A stretch of DNA of 7,859 nucleotides from assembly GCA_964539665.1 (NCBI GenBank), contig CAZIKB010000200.1, positions 1 to 7,859 on the forward strand, read 5' to 3'. This stretch comes from CAZIKB01 sp964539665 (GTDB lineage Bacteria; Zhuqueibacterota; Zhuqueibacteria; Oceanimicrobiales; Oceanimicrobiaceae). Position numbers and translations under genes: made by a program. Below are positions 1 through 5,578 of this stretch, piece by piece. Numbering within the stretch: the first letter of the stretch is position 1; every line of letters starts with the position of its first letter. The notes beneath the pieces are model-generated. The model was not told the DNA's origin. It did not search any database and saw nothing but the letters and a program-made list of their open reading frames with translations.

Positions 1-52
1 CACGTGCCGGATTGTCCGGCTTGCCTATATTAGCTTTGCTTGGCGCACTCAT
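1..52 (-). CDS. Start of a downstream gene, truncated by the window edge; product unknown
   Basis: An ATG at 52-50 opens a frame that stays open to base 1 (17 codons, beginning MSAPSKANIGKPDNPAR). It is preceded by a good ribosome binding site on the minus strand, GAGAGGA at 67-61, eight bases before the ATG. It lies 71 bases after the flippase stop on the same strand, so it is probably the next gene of the same transcription unit. The visible N-terminus is polar, rich in Pro, Lys and Asn, with no signal peptide or membrane segment. It is far too short to assign a family. The call rests on the start codon, the ribosome binding site, the open frame and the position. Confidence 0.6.
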   Translation of the reverse strand, partial: MSAPSKANIGKPDNPAR

Positions 53-123
53 AAATTATATCCTCTCTATTTTTGAAATTCAACTTTGTCAGAATGAATT
101 CAATACTTTGACAATAACTTTCA

Positions 124-1731
124 TCACCATACACTTTGTACTCGCTGTTTAATAACCATGAAAATTAACTCATCTTCTTCATCGAACTTTAAAAGCCATA
201 CCATACCGATGAAAGAACTAAAAACTACGACCGTGGTGAGGATTAAAGATGGTAAATATGTTAAACTTGTTATACCTGATTTAACAATAATAGCCAACAA
301 AGCGACCGCAGATCCAACACACAATCCCTTATAATACTTTCTACTAAATGGCCACAAATTCAGATAGTAAATAATTTCAAACAATCTAACTAAATGCAAA
401 GACAATAAACTTATTCCGGTTGCAATAGCTGCTCCTACAATTCCAAATTTAGGTATCAATAAAAAATTCAAAACTAAGTTCATTATGAACCCACCGAGAG
501 TGTTATAAAATTCAATTTTCTGCCTACCAGACATAATTAAAGTTTCCGTAACTGGTCCCAAAATAGTACTCAGGAAGAGAAACACACCCAAAATCAATAA
601 TGCTTTCGAACCAGGAACAAATTCCAATCCAAATATATTCAAAACCTCTTTTGCAGAAATAACCATTATGATAAAGATTGGTAATGTAAGCAGAAATATC
701 CACTTTGAAACTATTTTGAATAGATGGTTAAGCTCATTTAATTTCTTTCTATTATGAAAATCAGCAACAATAGGAGAAAATATGGAATTGAATGCCATTA
801 AGATCATTAACAAGGGCATTATGATTTGGCTTACTGCATTATATATCCCTACTTCGACTGAAGACTGAAAACATCCCAACATTAAAACATCTGTGCGGAT
901 CATTAGCATTTGTAAAAATCCGACCAGCACTAGAGGAACTGAGAATTTTAGTATTTCTTTTGACGCATAATTTGCTTTTACTTTAAAAAACTCAGGAAAC
1001 TCTTTTTTTACGAAATAGATGCTTATCATAAAACCCAAAACTGCAGCAAGAATCCACGCTGAAATTGCCCCGAGAAGCTTGAATCCAAACCAGTACAGAA
1101 TTCCAACACAAGCCAAGTTTATAATTGGATGGAAAAAATTCTTCACATACACAAAATAGTGCATCTTCTTAAAGCCCCTTGTGACAGCAATGGCCACCAT
1201 CATTGCTGACATGAATGGAATTCCAAAAGAAACTATCTTAATTACATTGGCCAGCTCTGGGCTATTAAATGCATTGGCTATGTTGCCAGCACTGATAAAC
1301 AAAACAAGCCCTAAGATTCCTCCTAGCAGAAAAGGCAATCCTATGGATTGAACAATCGTGCCTTTCACTCCCGCTTTATTCCCTTCGCCGTAAAAAATGG
1401 ATACAAATCTGATGGCTGCCTGTGACAACCCAATCATTGATAAAGTTTGAGCCACATTAAATACGACCAGGCCCAGGGCATAAAGACCAAACAGTTCAAT
1501 CCCTAACATTCTTGCCACTACAATCTGACTCACAAAGTTTATCCCTTTGCCCAAAAAATCTCCGAAAAAAGTTATACCCGCTCCCTTGGCAATCTGTGGA
1601 ACCAACTTGTCCAGCGACCTTTTTGCTTGGTGATTATGAAGTTTTAAATCAGCTCCAAGTTCAGAACCAGCCTCCAGGGACAACTTTACTATAATATCCT
1701 TTTTCTGAAAAAATTTCTTATTCCAGTGCAA
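124..1731 (-). CDS. Wzx-type lipid-linked oligosaccharide flippase (polysaccharide biosynthesis/MATE-like superfamily)
   Basis: A 535-residue polytopic membrane protein. Proteins of this family move undecaprenyl-diphosphate-linked repeat units from the cytoplasmic to the periplasmic face of the inner membrane. About 14 hydrophobic segments can be read, roughly at residues 52-72, 83-105, 131-149, 163-184, 200-217, 219-240, 261-283, 295-318, 341-360, 376-398, 410-427, 431-453, 468-485 and 493-515. The first helix region (GKGINFVSQIVVARMLG, 61-77) and the later FGIVGAAIATGISLL (429-443) are typical of Wzx/PST proteins. The start codon is TTG, supported by AAGGA at 1745-1741 nine bases upstream; a TGA lies in frame just upstream and the next in-frame Met is residue 75, inside the first helix. 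The resulting ~48-residue polar N-terminus is longer than usual, so a later non-ATG start is possible. The specific sugar substrate cannot be read from sequence. Confidence 0.9.
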   Translation of the reverse strand: MHWNKKFFQKKDIIVKLSLEAGSELGADLKLHNHQAKRSLDKLVPQIAKGAGITFFGDFLGKGINFVSQIVVARMLGIELFGLYALGLVVFNVAQTLSMIGLSQAAIRFVSIFYGEGNKAGVKGTIVQSIGLPFLLGGILGLVLFISAGNIANAFNSPELANVIKIVSFGIPFMSAMMVAIAVTRGFKKMHYFVYVKNFFHPIINLACVGILYWFGFKLLGAISAWILAAVLGFMISIYFVKKEFPEFFKVKANYASKEILKFSVPLVLVGFLQMLMIRTDVLMLGCFQSSVEVGIYNAVSQIIMPLLMILMAFNSIFSPIVADFHNRKKLNELNHLFKIVSKWIFLLTLPIFIIMVISAKEVLNIFGLEFVPGSKALLILGVFLFLSTILGPVTETLIMSGRQKIEFYNTLGGFIMNLVLNFLLIPKFGIVGAAIATGISLLSLHLVRLFEIIYYLNLWPFSRKYYKGLCVGSAVALLAIIVKSGITSLTYLPSLILTTVVVFSSFIGMVWLLKFDEEDELIFMVIKQRVQSVW

Positions 1732-1838
1732 CTTTATTCTTCCTTGCGGAACAATTCAAGCACATGATTATTTGGAATTCCTGCGAAACAAAAAATCTTA
1801 TACTCCATTTTCTGTCTTTGCATTATTTTAGTATTTAG
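1732..1838 (-). other. Intergenic leader between glycosyltransferase and flippase with an imperfect hairpin
   Basis: The 107-base gap holds an imperfect inverted repeat with arms GCGGAACAATTC (1746-1757) and GAATTCCTGC (1775-1784). On the minus strand it would fold into a bulged stem of about nine pairs ending right before the flippase ribosome binding site at 1745-1741. No run of T follows, so it is not a classical terminator. A short ATG frame inside it overlaps the flippase start and has no family signature. A translational role for the hairpin is only a guess. Confidence 0.25.
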
Positions 1839-3170
1839 TTAATACCTGAGCATTTTTTTCATTTTGCGTACCAGTTTATTAGGGAAATGATAGCGGAATA
1901 AGTACTCATATCCAAAAATTTCTACCCAGTTTGGATTTCCCCAACACGTCCGCACTCGTGTCTCATACTCTTCTTCAAACCTCATCATTTTGTCCGGTAA
2001 TGAGGCTAGGGTAAACTGTTGATAATCTTCCAATATGGATAAATCAACTTGAATGCCCTTTTTTTGCAAAAATTCCAAATAGAGACTTTCCAGTTGTTTT
2101 GTTACATTACATACATCATAGTAATTCTTTACCTTTTTACGAGCCCTTTGACCCATTTCTTGTCGTTTATTATCATTCAGGAGCAAGTCGGTTATTGCCT
2201 CAGCAAAAGCTTTCTCATTATATGCAATATACCCATTATTACCATGATCAACTAATTCTACCTGAGCGTTATCATGAAGAGGAGTTGACTTTGTGACAAC
2301 TGGTTTTCCCAATGCCATTGCTTCAGCAATCACTAACCCAAAGCTTTCCCCGATTTTGGCTGAGTGCATAAGAACATCAATCAAACAATAAAATTCAATC
2401 ACTTTGTCCGTCCTGGGAGAAGGATCAAGTAAAACAATAGTATTAGCAAGCTCAAAACTTTCCGAAAGACTCTCAAGAATCTTTTTTGGGGCGCCCATCA
2501 ATACGACTTTAACATTTGGAACAAGTTTAATCAACTCGCAAAGTATTGATTTAATTGAGTATGGTGCAGGCCATTTTGCAAGATCTGGTCTTCCGATTCT
2601 TCCAATAACAGGGGCATCTAATGGTATCCCATATTGTCTTTTCAATTGGGCTATCCTTTCAGAAGACAGCCTATTTTCATCAATCTCTGCGAGATTAACG
2701 GGATAATAAAGAACTCGATGTCGTTGAGAGAAAGACTTCCAAGGTATTCCAAGCCAGTGTTTATAGCGAAGAGCACACATTTTGCTTATAAAGATGTGAC
2801 AGTCAATATATTTTCCCCAGGAAGTTTCATCTATACGTCCAAAAACATTTGTTTCAATAATCACTGGAACCATAGCTTCATAGGCGGCTTCAATTACAAA
2901 ATTATCTCCAAATCCTGAGCGATGAACGTGAACTATGTTAATCCTCTCACCCTTCATCACTTTAATTAACTTCTGTTTATCGTTGTTAGTACAATATACT
3001 TTAAATCCTTCGATCTTAAGCTGTTCTGCTCTTATTCCTCCCTCAACCCACCCGCAAACAATAACGTTAAAAAGATCTTTGTTCAATTGTTGAGAGAAAA
3101 GTTGGAGTGTTTTTTCTGTACCTCCCAAATCAAGTTTAGGAGCAATTTGTAATACGTTATATTTCCGCAC
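1839..3170 (-). CDS. GT4-family glycosyltransferase (GT-B fold) with C-terminal extension
   Basis: A 443-residue enzyme that would transfer a sugar from a nucleotide donor to the growing lipid-linked glycan at the cytoplasmic face of the inner membrane. The N-terminal acceptor domain starts with VLQIAPKLDLGGTEK (6-20), the GGxE-type loop of GT4 enzymes, followed by HVHRSG (81-86). The C-terminal donor domain starts near VIGRIGRPDLAKW (188-200). It carries GESFGLVIAEAMALGKPVV (274-292), the EX7E motif with E275 and E283, as expected for retaining GT4 enzymes. A further ~70 residues (370-443) follow the usual end and close with a basic stretch, NKLVRKMKKMLRY, that could help membrane association. 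The start is GTG with only a weak AGAAAG upstream; no in-frame ATG occurs before residue 72, deep in the fold. Donor and acceptor are unknown. Confidence 0.9.
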   Translation of the reverse strand: MRKYNVLQIAPKLDLGGTEKTLQLFSQQLNKDLFNVIVCGWVEGGIRAEQLKIEGFKVYCTNNDKQKLIKVMKGERINIVHVHRSGFGDNFVIEAAYEAMVPVIIETNVFGRIDETSWGKYIDCHIFISKMCALRYKHWLGIPWKSFSQRHRVLYYPVNLAEIDENRLSSERIAQLKRQYGIPLDAPVIGRIGRPDLAKWPAPYSIKSILCELIKLVPNVKVVLMGAPKKILESLSESFELANTIVLLDPSPRTDKVIEFYCLIDVLMHSAKIGESFGLVIAEAMALGKPVVTKSTPLHDNAQVELVDHGNNGYIAYNEKAFAEAITDLLLNDNKRQEMGQRARKKVKNYYDVCNVTKQLESLYLEFLQKKGIQVDLSILEDYQQFTLASLPDKMMRFEEEYETRVRTCWGNPNWVEIFGYEYLFRYHFPNKLVRKMKKMLRY

Positions 3171-3249
3171 AGATTTTCTTTCTGATTAGCTTAACAACTA
3201 ATTTATTACATCATTTAGCCAAAAGAAATTCGCTTTTAGTTTAAATAAC

Positions 3250-4011
3250 TCAATTATATTTGTGCACTCTAAGCAAGTGGGAATTCTCCCGAACAAAAAT
3301 CATATCAATCTGCCACAATGCATGGTCGAGAGGCCGCCGGATTAATGAACAAACATCGTATGGAACAAAATTTTTTTGTTCCATAAAACTTAAAACTTCA
3401 TTAATCACAGGAGCGCCTTTGTTAATTCTTAAAAGCGCTACTTCCATCAATATCACGTTTACACTATTTAATGTTTTTGTAGCACCCTTTAACACTTCTA
3501 ATTCATAGCCCTGAACATCCAACTTTAACAGGTCGGTATTGTTGAAATCAAATTTAGAAGTAATAGAATCAAGAGTTTGTGTTTGACAGGTAATCTTTTT
3601 ACGAGGAATTGAGCTCTGCTCTTCCAATACTGAAGAACCTGATTCCATCTCATTAAAAACTACTTGTTCGTTACTCTTACTAGCTAAAAGATTTAAACAA
3701 TAATCTACAGATTTCCCAAATTGCTTTTTTACCTTTTTTAAGTAAATTTCTTTATCACTTTGAGCCTCAATCATCAAAACTCGCGATGTAGGGAAAATAG
3801 TTTTAACCATTTCTGTCCACTTCCCTTGATATGCACCTATATCAACAATTGAACGAGGATTATAACCCAACTTTTTTAAATTGTTAATACTCCATTCCAT
3901 AGAAGGATGAACCAAACCATATTCATCCAAATCCTTAACCAGAAAACACCCCGTCTTATATAAGAAATGCTTCATACTTGACGGTAAAATATTTTTGAAA
4001 AATAATTTCAT
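3250..4011 (-). CDS. FkbM-family SAM-dependent methyltransferase (first of two by coordinate)
   Basis: A 253-residue cytoplasmic protein of the Methyltransf_21/FkbM type, whose members O-methylate sugars and other hydroxyl groups using S-adenosylmethionine. Motif I is SIVDIGAYQGKWTE (54-67), with the Gly-rich SAM loop and D57. The acidic strand-2 end is MIEAQ (80-84). The FkbM-type pair TQTLDSI (144-150) and LLKLDVQGYELEVLKGA (161-177) follows, and LMEVALLR (188-195) comes next. It starts at an ATG without a strong Shine-Dalgarno sequence. It sits 93 bases after the other FkbM gene and 79 bases before the glycosyltransferase, all co-directional. It is clearly divergent from its neighbour (DIGAYQG against DAGANTG; KLDVQGYE against KMDIEGAE), so this is not a recent duplication. 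It probably methylates a sugar of the repeat unit; the position is unknown. Confidence 0.88.
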   Translation of the reverse strand: MKLFFKNILPSSMKHFLYKTGCFLVKDLDEYGLVHPSMEWSINNLKKLGYNPRSIVDIGAYQGKWTEMVKTIFPTSRVLMIEAQSDKEIYLKKVKKQFGKSVDYCLNLLASKSNEQVVFNEMESGSSVLEEQSSIPRKKITCQTQTLDSITSKFDFNNTDLLKLDVQGYELEVLKGATKTLNSVNVILMEVALLRINKGAPVINEVLSFMEQKNFVPYDVCSLIRRPLDHALWQIDMIFVRENSHLLRVHKYN

Positions 4012-4104
4012 ACTTTAACTCATCACCAATGGAAGATAATTATATTTAACTTTCGTTCACCAATCTTACAAATCTTGAAACAAGAAATGTAGAGTAATTC
4101 TATT

Positions 4105-4935
4105 TTACAGAACAAGTTCTTTTACCTCTAAACCACCTCTTTCTACATTGCTTGTCTTTAAGCAACTATAAATTAATTTCTCCCCTTTCCGCTTGCAAAT
4201 AAATCCTCGTTTTTTCATGGTATCATCGACAATCTTAAAAGCACTATCTCCATGTACCTCAATTACTAAAACTCTGCACAAATCTAACCATTCTAAATCA
4301 CCCTTTCGAAATAACTCGCCCTCGGCCCCTTCGATATCCATTTTTACCAGGTCAACATGACTGAGGCCATAATTGTCAAGCAATGTTTGAATCGTAAAAC
4401 CAGGAATTGAATTTATCTCTGACGATTCTGCCTCACAAACACGGAAAGACCAGTAGTCAGCTTTTGGATTTTTTATAACCAGGTCAGTGTTCCGCCACCA
4501 GATTGCCCCGTGGACTACCTGCACATTCGGGAAAGGCTTCAAGTTCAACTCGACCATTTCCAGGTTTTCTGAATCCGGTTCTACCGCTAAGATTCTAGCA
4601 TGAGGAAATTTTGCGGCGTAGAACACAGACCCATATCCAGTATTTGCACCTGCATCAATTATTATTTCAGGAGTAAACGATTGAGCAATATCAAACTCTT
4701 TAATTCCAAAAACTTGCCACATTGGAAAAATATCACTGGTTTTAGGCCGACAGAAAACAGGACATGCAAAACCGCGAGGAGTTAAAATTATCCTCGGTTT
4801 ATTGAAAAACCAGTAAAGACCAAATTTCAGTGTCTGAGATATACCTACCAGTCTACCCATTTTCACGAGACGAATTGGGAGACGTAATAAAGCTCTAATT
4901 ATTCTAATTAGACCGCTTTGCATGATTATTTTCAA
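4105..4935 (-). CDS. FkbM-family SAM-dependent methyltransferase (second by coordinate)
   Basis: A 276-residue protein with the FkbM/Methyltransf_21 layout. Motif I is IIIDAGANTGYGS (91-103), the strand-2 acidic end is AVEPDSENLEM (117-127), FTIQTLLDNY lies at 180-189, and DLVKMDIEGAEGELF (195-209) is the family's C-terminal signature, followed by VLVIEVHG (222-229). The first ~45 residues are basic and amphipathic (RIIRALLRLPIRLVKMGRLVG), suggesting membrane contact but no cleavable signal. The start is ambiguous. TTG at 4935 has AGGA at 4943-4940 four bases upstream, while the first ATG at 4923 lacks a well-spaced site; I keep TTG, and the ATG version would be 272 residues. It starts 34 bases after the stop of the aminotransferase remnant, so an ancestral aminotransferase gene probably preceded it directly. 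The likely role is O-methylation of a glycan sugar. Confidence 0.87.
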   Translation of the reverse strand: MKIIMQSGLIRIIRALLRLPIRLVKMGRLVGISQTLKFGLYWFFNKPRIILTPRGFACPVFCRPKTSDIFPMWQVFGIKEFDIAQSFTPEIIIDAGANTGYGSVFYAAKFPHARILAVEPDSENLEMVELNLKPFPNVQVVHGAIWWRNTDLVIKNPKADYWSFRVCEAESSEINSIPGFTIQTLLDNYGLSHVDLVKMDIEGAEGELFRKGDLEWLDLCRVLVIEVHGDSAFKIVDDTMKKRGFICKRKGEKLIYSCLKTSNVERGGLEVKELVL

Positions 4936-4969
4936 AACTTCCTGGTGAAAGTAAAATTACATTCTACCT

Positions 4970-5130
4970 CTATACCAACTCCTTCACCTTCTTCACCACA
5001 TATTCCAACTCGTCATTGGTCATCTCAGGATAGTTTGGCAGGCTCAAAACCCGTTCTGCCGCTCGTTCTGAAACCGGAAAGCGGCCCTTTTTACAATCCC
5101 CCAAATTCATAGTTACGAATAGTGAATACC
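4970..5130 (-). pseudogene. Decayed 3' fragment of a DegT-type aminotransferase gene
   Basis: The minus strand encodes the C-terminal ~38 residues of the aminotransferase that is intact at 6685-5579. KGRFPVSERAAERVLSLPNY and then PEMTNDELEYVVKKVKELV end at a TAG at 4972-4970; the intact gene differs mainly at A to S and has one extra Ile at the end. Further upstream the match continues in pieces. GGTATTCACTAT (5130-5119) equals the codons for G-I-H-Y at 309-312 of the intact protein. Then about ten codons are missing, and YEF-GGL can be read with the following CAG (Gln) replaced by TAA and one extra A shifting frame before KGR. No catalytic domain remains, so this is a remnant, not a small gene. 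The frame happens to continue from the stop of the small gene at 5159. Confidence 0.9.
4973..5088. repeat. Direct repeat copy 1 (aminotransferase 3' end)
   Basis: This block aligns without gaps to 5585-5700 at an offset of 612 bases, with five mismatches by eye over about 115 bases (roughly 96% identity), plus one more at the outer edge near the stop codons. Similarity continues, with indels, to about 5130. It is the remnant copy. Confidence 0.92.
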
Positions 5131-5158
5131 TGACCATCACTCTTTTCACACCAAAGTA

Positions 5159-5374
5159 TTAAATTTCAACAGGTTTTAGACTAAATACTCGGGCATTTCT
5201 GGTCGCTGTCTTTAAATCCCCACGACGCAATGCTGCTCGTACATCGTCTAACTTTTGTGCCTCTTCTAAAGACAAATATGGTGACCAGCCTTCATCCGTG
5301 TCGATTAATTCAATATCTACCTCAGCTACATATTGCCCTTCATGTATGAGTTTAGTATATTTTCTCTTTGTCAT
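5159..5374 (-). CDS. Small uncharacterised protein, 71 residues
   Basis: The ATG at 5374 is preceded by a strong Shine-Dalgarno sequence (AGGAG at 5385-5381, six-base spacer), and the frame has normal codon use, so I take it as a real gene. The product is small, soluble and charged. It has a basic start (MTKRKYTKLIHEGQYVAEV), an acidic centre (DIELIDTDEGWSPYLSLEEA) and a helical-looking end (KLDDVRAALRRGDLKTATRN, then ARVFSLKPVEI). There is no signal peptide, membrane segment or recognisable catalytic motif. The pattern of a short beta-like half followed by a helical half resembles small hypothetical proteins and some antitoxin-sized proteins. No toxin-like partner gene is present beside it, so I assign no function. 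It lies between the REP-like element and the aminotransferase remnant and looks like cargo brought in by the rearrangement, not part of glycan synthesis. Confidence 0.75.
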   Translation of the reverse strand: MTKRKYTKLIHEGQYVAEVDIELIDTDEGWSPYLSLEEAQKLDDVRAALRRGDLKTATRNARVFSLKPVEI

Positions 5375-5380
5375 ATCTTT

Positions 5381-5385
5381 CTCCT
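5381..5385 (-). promoter_or_regulatory. Ribosome binding site of the small gene
   Basis: AGGAG on the minus strand, six bases before the ATG at 5374, is the best reason to treat the 71-residue frame as translated. Confidence 0.7.
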
Positions 5386-5409
5386 CTTAATGAAGCTGCC
5401 AAACGTGAC

Positions 5410-5491
5410 TTGTCATGCCCGAATGTTGTAATCGGGCATCCAGAAAAACAACAACTTATGGATTCCCGCTTAAAAAATGCGGGAATGACAA
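5410..5491. repeat. REP/MITE-like bipartite palindromic element (GTCATTCCCGC type)
   Basis: Two hairpin units face each other. Unit 1 has the 8-base arms ATGCCCGA (5415-5422) and TCGGGCAT (5432-5439) with a 9-base loop. Unit 2 has ATTCCCGC (5462-5469) and GCGGGAAT (5479-5486), also with a 9-base loop. The whole element is bounded by TTGTCAT (5410-5416) and ATGACAA (5485-5491), and CCA (5440-5442) faces TGG (5459-5461) in the middle. The two units differ at two stem positions, but both arms change together so pairing is kept. The flanks AACGTGACT (5402-5410) and AACGTGGCT (5490-5498) form a 9-base near-direct repeat that might be a target-site duplication. Such palindromes are usually dispersed in many copies; none of that can be checked here. 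Confidence 0.85.
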
Positions 5492-5524
5492 CGTGGCTTT
5501 TAGGACGACCCCAAGCTGGATTAC

Positions 5525-5544
5525 CATCCTTTATTCAGAGGATG
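5525..5544 (-). other. Small hairpin downstream of the aminotransferase
   Basis: The arms CATCCT and AGGATG (outer six pairs, 5525-5530 with 5539-5544) form a stem about 35 bases after the aminotransferase stop on the minus strand. No T-run follows, so it is not a standard intrinsic terminator. The 204-base gap 5375-5578 otherwise holds only the palindromic element and unassigned sequence, including CCCCAAGCTGGA at 5510-5521. Confidence 0.35.
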
Positions 5545-5578
5545 CTAAAATATTTATGTACGCCACTCGCAGGTTTAT

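Noticed and set aside
1512..2918. Plus-strand open frames at 1512-1694, 2049-2255, 2099-2296, 2404-2706 and 2634-2918
   Set aside because: They lie wholly inside the flippase and glycosyltransferase genes on the opposite strand, show no family motif, and are explained as antisense shadows.
3185..3202. Inverted repeat ATTAG/CTAAT just upstream of the glycosyltransferase GTG
   Set aside because: Five AT-rich pairs with an 8-base loop make too weak a structure to claim a regulatory role.
4023..4064. Direct repeat TCACCAAT at 4023-4030 and 4057-4064 between the two methyltransferase genes
   Set aside because: Two 8-base copies in AT-rich DNA with no symmetry or link to a promoter; chance is likely.
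3260..4785. Plus-strand open frames at 3260-3508 and 4600-4785
   Set aside because: They are antisense to the methyltransferase motifs and have no independent coding signal.
5410..5544. Intrinsic terminator after the aminotransferase
   Set aside because: Stable hairpins exist, but none is followed by a T-run on the minus strand, and their paired symmetry fits a palindromic repeat element better.
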